Source: an uncultured Eubacteriales bacterium (GTDB taxonomy: Bacteria > Bacillota > Clostridia > Oscillospirales > Acutalibacteraceae). Taken from it: a stretch of DNA of 5,470 nt. This document shows positions 1-5,389 of this stretch, one piece after another (the stretch's first letter is position 1; each line of letters starts with the position of its first letter). The position numbers and the translations under genes are program-made. Below the pieces are notes generated by a model. That model was not told the DNA's origin, did not search any database, and saw nothing but the letters and a program-made list of their open reading frames with translations. The DNA is taken from the NCBI GenBank assembly GCA_934476025.1, contig CAKSNI010000087.1, positions 1 through 5,470 on the forward strand, given 5' to 3'.

Positions 1-1
1 C

Positions 2-1324
2 GAACAGACGGTTCGGGAAATGAATGAGTATTGCGAAGGGTACAAGGCCTTTTTAAACGCGGCGAAAACCGAACGGGAGGCGAACCGGGAAGCGATTCGC
101 ATGGCCGAAGAAGCCGGGTTTGTTCCCTTTGAACCGGGGAAAAGTTATCAGGCCGGGGACCGGGTTTATTTTAACAACCACAACAAAACGGTTGCTTTTG
201 CGGTAATCGGTGAAGAACCGGTGGAAAACGGGCTGCGGATTACGGCGGCGCATATCGATTCGCCGCGGCTGGATTTAAAACCGAATCCGTTGTACGAAGA
301 ACTGGAACTGGCTTTGCTGAAAACCCATTATTACGGCGGAATCAAAAAATATCAGTGGACGGCTGTGCCGCTGGCCCTGCACGGCGTGTTTGCCCTGAAA
401 GACGGAACGGTGATTCCGGTGAGCATCGGAGAAGGGGAGGACGAGCCGAAATTTGTGGTAAACGATCTGCTTCCGCATCTGGCGTCCGAACAGAGCAAAC
501 GAACCCTTTCCGACGGTATCAAAGGGGAAGAACTCAATGTTTTGATCGGCAGTATGCCTTTTGCCAATGACGAAGAGAGCGAATTGGTCAAACTGAACAT
601 TCTTTCGCTGCTTTATGAAAAATACGGAGTTCGGGAAGAGGATTTTTTGTCGGCGGAACTGGAATGCGTTCCGGCCTTCCACGCCACCGATATCGGGTTG
701 GACCGTTCCATGATCGGCTCCTACGGGCAGGATGACCGGGTTTGTGCTTATCCGGCACTTACTGCGATTCTCAAAACCCGTCATCCCAAAAAAACGGCCT
801 TGGCGATTCTGGCTGATAAAGAAGAGATCGGCTCGGAAGGAAATACCGGGCTGAATTCGGCCTTTTTGTCATATGTTGTCGGAGATCTTTGCCGGATGCA
901 GGGCGGAGAAGTCAGCGTAGCGCTGCGGAATTCCCAGTGCCTTTCGGCCGATGTGAACGCGGCGATGGACCCGACCTTCCAGGATGTGATGGAACGCAGA
1001 AATGCGGCGCTGCTCAATTACGGGGTTTGTGTAACCAAATACACCGGTGCCCGGGGCAAATCCTCCACCAATGATGCCGGGGCGGAATATGTGGCCGCGG
1101 TTCGGTCGATTCTCGATAATGCCGGAGTGGTCTGGCAGACGGGCGAGCTCGGCAAGGTGGATATCGGCGGCGGCGGAACGGTTGCCATGTATATTGCCGA
1201 TTTGGGTGTGGATACCGTTGATCTGGGGGTTCCGGTGCTTTCCATGCACGCTCCGTTTGAAACAACAGCCAAATTCGATGTATATATGTGCTATCGCGCC
1301 ATGCTGGCTTTTTGTGAAGAATAA
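2..1324 (+). CDS. apeA: M18 family aminopeptidase, type 1 (5' end probably outside the window)
   Basis: Cytosolic metal-dependent aminopeptidase (family M18, aspartyl/aminopeptidase I type) that removes N-terminal residues from peptides. Numbering from the ATG at 20, the two-metal site is visible: His78 in AAHIDSPRLD, bridging Asp238 in GQDDR, catalytic Glu268 and ligand Glu269 in DKEEIGSEGN, Asp311 in SADVN, and His410 in LSMHAP. These match the ligand order known for the family. The block TKYTGARGKSSTNDAGAEY (339-357) and the start region YKAFLNAAKTERE are typical of the clostridial type-1 branch (apeA-like) rather than type 2. From the ATG the protein has 434 residues, somewhat short for this branch. 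The frame stays open to base 2, the residues before the ATG (EQTVRE) continue the amphipathic N-terminal helix, and no ribosome binding site precedes base 20. I therefore treat it as 5'-partial. No frameshift or missing catalytic residue is seen. The family call is secure; substrate preference and the symbol are less so. Confidence 0.93.
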   Translation, partial: EQTVREMNEYCEGYKAFLNAAKTEREANREAIRMAEEAGFVPFEPGKSYQAGDRVYFNNHNKTVAFAVIGEEPVENGLRITAAHIDSPRLDLKPNPLYEELELALLKTHYYGGIKKYQWTAVPLALHGVFALKDGTVIPVSIGEGEDEPKFVVNDLLPHLASEQSKRTLSDGIKGEELNVLIGSMPFANDEESELVKLNILSLLYEKYGVREEDFLSAELECVPAFHATDIGLDRSMIGSYGQDDRVCAYPALTAILKTRHPKKTALAILADKEEIGSEGNTGLNSAFLSYVVGDLCRMQGGEVSVALRNSQCLSADVNAAMDPTFQDVMERRNAALLNYGVCVTKYTGARGKSSTNDAGAEYVAAVRSILDNAGVVWQTGELGKVDIGGGGTVAMYIADLGVDTVDLGVPVLSMHAPFETTAKFDVYMCYRAMLAFCEE

Positions 1325-1364
1325 ACCCTGCAAAAATCGCTCATCTGCAGAAAATCGGTAACAG

Positions 1365-1412
1365 AGGGGCTGCTAAGAAACGAAGGTTTTTTGGCGGCCC
1401 CTGCGAATTTTT
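1365..1412 (+). terminator. Possible weak intrinsic terminator after the aminopeptidase gene
   Basis: AGGGGCTGC (1365-1373) pairs with GCGGCCCCT (1394-1402) through nine base pairs including one G-U. The loop is a long 20 bases, and a T5 run follows at 1408-1412 after a five-base gap. The long loop and the gap make it a weak candidate, but it is the only terminator-like structure between the aminopeptidase stop and the putP promoter. Confidence 0.4.
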
Positions 1413-1463
1413 GAATCGGAAAAGTGATTTTTCCCGTATTTATCGGGGAAATTTGGAAAAAGG

Positions 1464-1492
1464 TTGCCTTTTTTTGCGCGGTGTGGTATAAT
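1464..1492 (+). promoter_or_regulatory. putP promoter, sigma-A-like with extended -10
   Basis: A -35 box TTGCCT (1464-1469) and a perfect -10 box TATAAT (1487-1492) are separated by 17 bases. TGG directly before the -10 gives an extended -10 (TGnTATAAT). The expected transcript start is near 1499, about 30 bases before the putP ATG. A dyad lies just upstream at 1430-1451 (TTTTCCCG, six-base loop, CGGGGAAA), which could be an operator or a leftover hairpin; its role is unknown. Confidence 0.85.
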
Positions 1493-1528
1493 TCTTATGT
1501 TTTTATCTGAAAAAGGGGGAAGAGGAAT

Positions 1529-3085
1529 ATGACAGGATATGAAATGTGTATTCTGGGTACGGTACTGGTCTATTTGATCGGAATGGTTGTGATCGGTGCG
1601 GTGCTTTCCAAACAAAATAAAAATACCGATGATTTTTATCTCGGCGGGCGAAAACTCGGCCCGTTGGTTACGGCTATGAGCGCCGAAGCTTCGGATATGA
1701 GCTCCTGGCTGCTGATGGGGATGCCGGGGCTGGCCTTGATGTGCGGCCTGCCGGAAGCGTCCTGGACGGCTATCGGCCTGGCCGTCGGCACCTATTTAAA
1801 CTGGCTTTTTGTAGCCCGCAGAATCCGGTTGTACAGCCATCGGATCGGTGCCTTTACCATGCCGGACTTTTTTGCCAAACGCTTCGGCGACCGTTCCCGG
1901 CTGCTCACGGCGATTTCGGCTATTTTCATTATTGTTTTCTTTATTCCGTACACCGCCTCCGGGTTTTCAGCCTGCGGAAAACTGTTTTCCAATCTTTTTG
2001 GAATGGATTATACCCTGGCAATGATTCTCAGCGCGGTGGTTATTGCCGTTTATTGCACGCTGGGCGGATTTCTGGCGGCTTCCACCACCGATTTTGTTCA
2101 GAGCATTATTATGACGGTGGCGCTGTTTGTGGTCATCGGCTTCGGCGAAGGGCTGGTTCACGGTTTCGGAAATGTCTTTGCCAATGTGCAGAATCTGGAC
2201 GGGTATCTGAATCTTTTTAAGGGCTTTGATGTGGCTGCCGGAAAAACCACCTCCTACGGGGCGCTGCCGGTTGCTTCCACCCTGGCGTGGGGGCTCGGCT
2301 ATTTCGGAATGCCGCATATTCTTCTTCGTTTTATGGCCATCGAGGATGACCGCAAACTGAAAACCTCCCGTCGGGTGGCAACGGTTTGGGTTGTGATTTC
2401 CATGGCGGTGGCTGTTCTGATCGGGGTAGTCGGCTATTCGTTGATGAAATCCGGAATTCTGCCGGCCTATGCCAGCAACAGTGAAGCCGAAACGATCATT
2501 GTGGATCTTTCCAAGTATTTGAGTGGTTTCGGGTATGTTCCGGCGGTGGTGGCCGGGGTGATTCTGGCCGGAATTCTGGCTTCCACCATGTCCACGGCGG
2601 ATTCCCAGCTTTTGGCGGCTGCTTCCAGCATTTCTCAAAATCTGGTACAGGAAACCTTCAAGGTGAAAATGTCCCAGAAGGCCTCGATGTGGCTCGCCCG
2701 GATTTCGGTTCTGGTCATTTCGGTGGTGGCGGTATTTTTGGCACTGGATCCTTCCGGATCAGTATTCCGGATCGTTTCCTTTGCGTGGGCCGGGTTTGGT
2801 GCCGCTTTCGGTCCGGTAGTACTTTTTGCTCTGTTCTGGAAACGAACCAACCGTTACGGGGCCATTGCCGGAATGCTTTCGGGCGGTAGTATGGTTTTTG
2901 TTTGGAAATTCCTGGTTCGAACCGCCTGCGCCGGAACGGTGTTGGACATTTATGAACTGTTGCCGGCCTTCCTGATTGCCTGCCTGGCGATTGTGGTCGT
3001 CAGCCTGGCCACCAAGGCTCCCGAAAAAGAAATTACCGATATTTACGATGAAGTCAACACCATGGTAAAAAAGGAAAAAGCCTGA
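1529..3085 (+). CDS. putP: Sodium/proline symporter, SSS family
   Basis: Inner-membrane secondary transporter that imports L-proline with sodium. The 518-residue protein has about 12-13 hydrophobic membrane segments across its length, close to the roughly 500 residues usual for PutP. Conserved PutP blocks are clear. ASDMSSWLLMG (54-64) contains Asp56, Met57 and Ser58, equivalent to the sodium/substrate-site residues Asp55-Ser57 of E. coli PutP. GWGLGYFG-type sequence with PHILLRFMA lies at 254-270. STMSTADSQLL (352-362) contains Ser355 and Thr356, matching the Na2-site pair. AWAGFGAAFGPVVLF (419-433) is nearly identical to the E. coli protein. The start is chosen at the ATG at 1529, preceded by a purine-rich AAGGGGGAAGAGGA (1513-1526) and by its own promoter. 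A terminator follows the stop, so it is probably monocistronic. Where E. coli has Gly58 this protein has Ser59, probably a normal variant. Another SSS substrate cannot be fully excluded, but the match favours proline. Confidence 0.93.
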   Translation: MTGYEMCILGTVLVYLIGMVVIGAVLSKQNKNTDDFYLGGRKLGPLVTAMSAEASDMSSWLLMGMPGLALMCGLPEASWTAIGLAVGTYLNWLFVARRIRLYSHRIGAFTMPDFFAKRFGDRSRLLTAISAIFIIVFFIPYTASGFSACGKLFSNLFGMDYTLAMILSAVVIAVYCTLGGFLAASTTDFVQSIIMTVALFVVIGFGEGLVHGFGNVFANVQNLDGYLNLFKGFDVAAGKTTSYGALPVASTLAWGLGYFGMPHILLRFMAIEDDRKLKTSRRVATVWVVISMAVAVLIGVVGYSLMKSGILPAYASNSEAETIIVDLSKYLSGFGYVPAVVAGVILAGILASTMSTADSQLLAAASSISQNLVQETFKVKMSQKASMWLARISVLVISVVAVFLALDPSGSVFRIVSFAWAGFGAAFGPVVLFALFWKRTNRYGAIAGMLSGGSMVFVWKFLVRTACAGTVLDIYELLPAFLIACLAIVVVSLATKAPEKEITDIYDEVNTMVKKEKA

Positions 3086-3090
3086 TTTTT

Positions 3091-3128
3091 CCCCGGGTAA
3101 GCCGATGCTTTACCCGGGGCGATTTTTT
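3091..3128 (+). terminator. Strong intrinsic terminator of putP
   Basis: CCCCGGGTAAGC (3091-3102) pairs with GCTTTACCCGGGG (3107-3119) around a CGAT tetraloop with one extra T. T6 follows at 3123-3128. It begins six bases after the putP stop and separates putP from mscS. Confidence 0.92.
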
Positions 3129-3143
3129 ATTTGATGCCCGGCC

Positions 3144-3178
3144 CCAAAAAAGAAAAAGCGGGTTGTCTGCTTTTTTGG
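3144..3178. repeat. Inverted repeat between the putP terminator and the mscS promoter
   Basis: CCAAAAAAG (3144-3152) and CTTTTTTGG (3170-3178) are perfect complements separated by 17 bases. A competing shorter hairpin uses AAAAAGC (3153-3159) with GCTTTTT (3169-3175). It could act as a second, A/T-rich terminator insulating mscS; no function is proven. Confidence 0.5.
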
Positions 3179-3180
3179 CA

Positions 3181-3209
3181 TTGCCATTTTCGGGTTTTGG
3201 TGGTATGAT
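3181..3209 (+). promoter_or_regulatory. mscS promoter, sigma-A-like with extended -10
   Basis: TTGCCA (3181-3186) and TATGAT (3204-3209) are spaced by 17 bases, with TGG (3201-3203) directly before the -10. The expected transcript start is near 3216, so the leader is only about 20 bases and holds the AAGGAG site (3221-3226). The -35 box lies within an 11-base dyad, TGGCA-T-TGCCA (3176-3186), which could bind a regulator. Confidence 0.8.
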
Positions 3210-3236
3210 AAAGTCAGTGAAAGGAGAAGCGGATCT

Positions 3237-4064
3237 ATGCAGGCGTTTTTGCAAAAAATTGTGGAGTTTGCCACTCATGCCGGGCTGAAACTGCTCATTG
3301 CCCTGTTCTCGCTGATTTTGGGCTTCCGTCTGATCGGCTGGCTGACCGGGCGGCTGAAAAAGGGAAAGTTGATTTCCCGAATGGATGCATCGGTTCGCAG
3401 CTTTTTGATCAGCGGGCTGAATATTGCGCTCAAGGTGATTTTGTTTATCACGCTGGCTTCCTATCTGGGGCTTCCGATGACCTCTACGATTACGCTGGTC
3501 GGCAGTGCCGGGGTGGCTGTCGGGCTGGCCCTGCAGGGCGGCCTTTCCAACATAGCCGGCGGAATCATGATTTTGTTTTTCCGCCCGTTTTCGGTCGGCG
3601 ACATCATTCAGGTGGAACAATATGAGGGAACGGTGCTTTCCATCGGCATTTTCCACACGGTTCTGCGAACCTACGACAACACCCGGGTGGTGATTCCCAA
3701 CAGCGTACTGACCGGTAAGACCTTAGTGAACCTGACCGGCGAAAAGTTTCGCCGTGTGGTGGTGGAGGTTTCGGCTGCCTATCGTTGTGACAGTCAGGCG
3801 GTTCGGGAAGCGGCTCTGCAGGCCGTGGCGGATGTTCCGGAAATTCTCAGTACCCCGGCTCCCTCGGTGGTTATGAGCGAACATGGGGACAGCGCCGTAC
3901 TGTATAAAGTGTTGGCATTTTGCCCGAATGAGTATTACTGGACGGTGAAATTTCGGTTGACGGAGCAAATTAAACGGCGTTTTGATGAACGGGGAATTGA
4001 AATTCCCTTCCCACAGGTGGATGTGCATTTGCCGGACGAACCGGGTGAACCGGAGAAAAAATAA
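3237..4064 (+). CDS. mscS: MscS-family small-conductance mechanosensitive channel
   Basis: Membrane channel that opens under membrane tension to release solutes after hypo-osmotic shock; the family forms heptamers. The protein has 275 residues, close to the 286 of E. coli MscS. Hydrophobic segments at about 14-36 and 55-78 are TM1 and TM2. The pore helix TM3 spans about 83-115, with the small-residue pattern GSAGVAVGLALQGGLSN (89-105). Aligned with E. coli, Gln100-Gly101 match the Gln112-Gly113 kink. The pore leucine 109 is kept as Leu97, while leucine 105 is Val93. RPFSVGD (116-122) opens the beta domain, VIPNS (152-156) lies within it, and the C-terminal domain ends with IPFPQVDVHL (256-265) and a short charged tail. 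The ATG at 3237 follows AAGGAG with a ten-base gap and its own promoter. No strong terminator is seen directly after the stop; the A/T stem at 4114-4132 is the best candidate. The family is certain; conductance is not knowable here. Confidence 0.94.
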   Translation: MQAFLQKIVEFATHAGLKLLIALFSLILGFRLIGWLTGRLKKGKLISRMDASVRSFLISGLNIALKVILFITLASYLGLPMTSTITLVGSAGVAVGLALQGGLSNIAGGIMILFFRPFSVGDIIQVEQYEGTVLSIGIFHTVLRTYDNTRVVIPNSVLTGKTLVNLTGEKFRRVVVEVSAAYRCDSQAVREAALQAVADVPEILSTPAPSVVMSEHGDSAVLYKVLAFCPNEYYWTVKFRLTEQIKRRFDERGIEIPFPQVDVHLPDEPGEPEKK

Positions 4065-4090
4065 CCGTTTGACAACCGCGCCGCCGCTCT

Positions 4091-4507
4091 TTGCTGCAAA
4101 ACAGCGACGCCGCGAAAAACGGCCGGTTTTTCAGCAGTGACCAATACGCAACCATTCTAACAAATCCAGACCTGAAGTACACTACCCGAAAAGACGCTAA
4201 GGTGGCAACGGTCAAAAGCGATCCGAATTTGACGGAAAATAATGTTGCTTTTGAGGTGTATGACAATGCGGCCCTTTATTGGGGAACGGTCAAATACGGG
4301 GATTCCGATTTTGACGGGAAGATTGACACCAATGATGTCACCAACCTGAAAAAGATTCTGCTGGAGGAAAGCGAAGATGCCCACGGCGGAGCCGATCTGA
4401 ACCAGGACAGCAGGGTTGATGTGATGGATCTGGTAATGCTGCGCCACATGATGGTCGGGGAGAATTATCAGACCGTTTACGAAAACTCTCAAAAAGCAAA
4501 CTCTTAA
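4091..4507 (+). CDS. Orphan type I dockerin-module fragment, probably a 5'-truncated remnant
   Basis: The C-terminal half is a type I dockerin: two duplicated calcium-binding loops, each followed by a helix. Loop 1 is GDSDFDGKIDTND, with ligands Asp71, 73, 75, 79 and 82. Loop 2 is ADLNQDSRVDVMD, with Asp102, Asn104, Asp106, Asp110 and Asp113. The positions fit the 1-3-5-9-12 pattern exactly. Dockerins attach secreted enzymes or structural proteins to cohesins. Residues 1-69 are not recognised; they contain no signal peptide, catalytic domain or membrane segment. The frame opens after a TGA at 4070-4072. The only early start codon is TTG at 4091, with no ribosome binding site, and the first in-frame ATG is inside loop 2. 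The mscS stop is only 26 bases before this start, so no room remains for the missing N-terminal part. The likeliest reading is a C-terminal relic of a larger secreted protein left by a deletion. A real small protein made from the mscS transcript is less likely. The stop is followed by a clear terminator. Confidence 0.6.
   Translation: MLQNSDAAKNGRFFSSDQYATILTNPDLKYTTRKDAKVATVKSDPNLTENNVAFEVYDNAALYWGTVKYGDSDFDGKIDTNDVTNLKKILLEESEDAHGGADLNQDSRVDVMDLVMLRHMMVGENYQTVYENSQKANS
4114..4132. terminator. A/T-rich hairpin, possible mscS terminator
   Basis: GAAAAAC (4114-4120) pairs with GTTTTTC (4126-4132) around a GGCCG loop, giving a symmetric terminator-like stem about 50 bases after the mscS stop. 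The G+C part is short, so it may be weak. It lies inside the first codons of the dockerin frame, which argues against efficient translation of that frame from its TTG. Confidence 0.35.
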
Positions 4508-4516
4508 ATATCCCTT

Positions 4517-4546
4517 TCGGTGCCGGAACCCCGGCACCGATTTTTT
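4517..4546 (+). terminator. Strong intrinsic terminator closing the plus-strand block
   Basis: TCGGTGCCGG (4517-4526) pairs perfectly with CCGGCACCGA (4531-4540) around an AACC loop, followed directly by T6 (4541-4546). It begins nine bases after the dockerin stop. Confidence 0.93.
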
Positions 4547-4548
4547 AT

Positions 4549-4588
4549 AAAAAAGCAGCAGCCCGACGCATTTTGCGTCGGGCTGCTG
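4549..4588 (-). terminator. Strong intrinsic terminator of plsY
   Basis: Read on the minus strand, CAGCAGCCCGACGCA pairs perfectly with TGCGTCGGGCTGCTG (15 base pairs, three-base loop; plus coordinates 4556-4588). After one base a T6 run follows (A6 at 4549-4554 on the plus strand). It lies 23 bases beyond the plsY stop and abuts the opposite-strand terminator. Confidence 0.93.
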
Positions 4589-4611
4589 TGATTTTACGGA
4601 GTAATCCGCGA

Positions 4612-5280
4612 TTAACAGGAGGAATCTTTCTTTTCGTTCTGGCTGAGGAGTTCTTGCAACCGGGCTTTTTCCTTTTTCGGGTTCCAGAGATAACTGAGCC
4701 GCATTTCGGTTTTCTGGGAAATACGCCGCAGGTTGCCGAGGTGGCGGAACAGGATGATGCCGGTAAGGGCGGTAAAGAGCAGGGTTCCCGCAAAATCTTT
4801 TGCGGTGACGGCATAAAAGACGGTAAATACCAGCGGTGCACTGATGGAAACCAGGCACAGATAATCGGTAAGCAACCCAAAAATCAATTCGCACACCAGC
4901 AAAATCAACAGGAATTTCCAGTTATACATGGCGATGGTTCCGATCAGGCAGGCCAGCCCTTTTCCGCCCCGGAATTTCATAAACACCGGGAAAATATGCC
5001 CGACGGAGCAACAGAAGGCAGTGGCGGCAAATGCCGTTTTGGAGGGGGCAAGAAAATGTTCGGCTGCCGCGCAGCAAAGGCAGACCTTGAAAATATCAAA
5101 GGCGGCCGAAAATGCCCCGACGCCGCGCCCCATGGTAATGACCGCATTGGAAGCCCCGGCGTTGCCGGAACCCTGGCTGCGGATGTCAAACCCTTTCCAT
5201 CGGGCGATCAGATAGGCCGGATTGACGCATCCGATCAAATAGGAAGCAATGAGGCAAAGACTCCATTTGAAAGCCAACAA
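4612..5280 (-). CDS. plsY: Acyl-phosphate:glycerol-3-phosphate acyltransferase PlsY
   Basis: Integral membrane enzyme that moves the acyl group from acyl-phosphate (made by PlsX) to glycerol-3-phosphate, giving lysophosphatidic acid, the first committed step of phospholipid synthesis. From the TTG at 5280 it has 222 residues, near the usual 200-220. The three PlsY motifs are present: SQGSGNAGASNA (35-46), the substrate-binding GHIFPVFMKFRGGKGLA (94-110), and RHLGNLRRISQKTE (179-192). Hydrophobic segments fall near 5-26, 53-72, 84-103, 110-137, 142-160 and 164-179. A charged tail of about 25 residues ends in Cys222. The start was chosen because AAAGGAGG (5295-5288) sits seven bases before TTG. 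The frame extends upstream to an ATG at 5454, but that stretch holds the promoter and lacks homology-like character. A second TTG follows immediately and could serve too. It is transcribed alone, with its own promoter and terminator. Partner genes plsX and plsC are not in the window. Confidence 0.92.
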   Translation of the reverse strand: MLAFKWSLCLIASYLIGCVNPAYLIARWKGFDIRSQGSGNAGASNAVITMGRGVGAFSAAFDIFKVCLCCAAAEHFLAPSKTAFAATAFCCSVGHIFPVFMKFRGGKGLACLIGTIAMYNWKFLLILLVCELIFGLLTDYLCLVSISAPLVFTVFYAVTAKDFAGTLLFTALTGIILFRHLGNLRRISQKTEMRLSYLWNPKKEKARLQELLSQNEKKDSSC

Positions 5281-5287
5281 TGATTTT

Positions 5288-5295
5288 CCTCCTTT
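5288..5295 (-). promoter_or_regulatory. Ribosome binding site that sets the plsY TTG start
   Basis: The minus strand reads AAAGGAGG, a near-perfect anti-16S match, followed by AAAATCA and then TTG-TTG. Spacing to the first TTG is seven bases and to the second ten. No ATG lies at a suitable distance in this frame. Confidence 0.85.
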
Positions 5296-5329
5296 GGCGA
5301 CCGGAAAAACCGGTACACAACTTACAATC

Positions 5330-5358
5330 AGTATACCACAAACGAATTTTTTTTGCAA
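5330..5358 (-). promoter_or_regulatory. plsY promoter, sigma-A-like with extended -10
   Basis: On the minus strand TTGCAA (5358-5353) and TATACT (5335-5330) are separated by 17 bases, with TGG (5338-5336) directly before the -10. The expected transcript start is near 5323, giving a leader of about 43 bases. That leader contains a small hairpin, ACCGG-TTTTT-CCGGT (5314-5300), just upstream of the ribosome binding site. Confidence 0.82.
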
Positions 5359-5371
5359 ACGGAAAATACGG

Positions 5372-5389
5372 AATGTCGGCAAATGTCGG
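5372..5389. repeat. Direct repeat upstream of the plsY promoter
   Basis: AATGTCGG occurs twice, at 5372-5379 and 5382-5389, with a ten-base period, about one DNA turn. The pair lies 14 bases upstream of the plsY -35 box. It could be a tandem regulator site or chance; the sequence shows only the repeat. Confidence 0.4.

Noticed and set aside
20..22. ATG at 20 as the true start of the aminopeptidase
   Set aside because: No ribosome binding site precedes it, the frame is open to the window edge, and type-1 M18 proteins usually have more N-terminal residues.
1967..2638. 223-codon minus-strand frame inside putP
   Set aside because: Antisense shadow of the conserved symporter core, rich in His, Gln and Asn, with no start signals.
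3054..3656. 200-codon minus-strand frame across the putP/mscS junction
   Set aside because: It runs through the putP terminator and the mscS promoter and is antisense to the MscS pore helix.
4549..4588. Long hairpin considered as a mobile-element end or REP-type repeat
   Set aside because: It is fully explained as the plsY intrinsic terminator, with a T run on the minus strand and correct placement after the stop.
4157..4894. Long minus-strand open frame across the dockerin region, both terminators and the end of plsY
   Set aside because: It crosses two strong terminators and is antisense to the dockerin repeats; its low-complexity composition is typical of shadow frames.
4573..5283. Long plus-strand open frame opposite plsY
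   Set aside because: It is the antisense of a clear PlsY, runs into the terminator region and shows no recognisable motifs.
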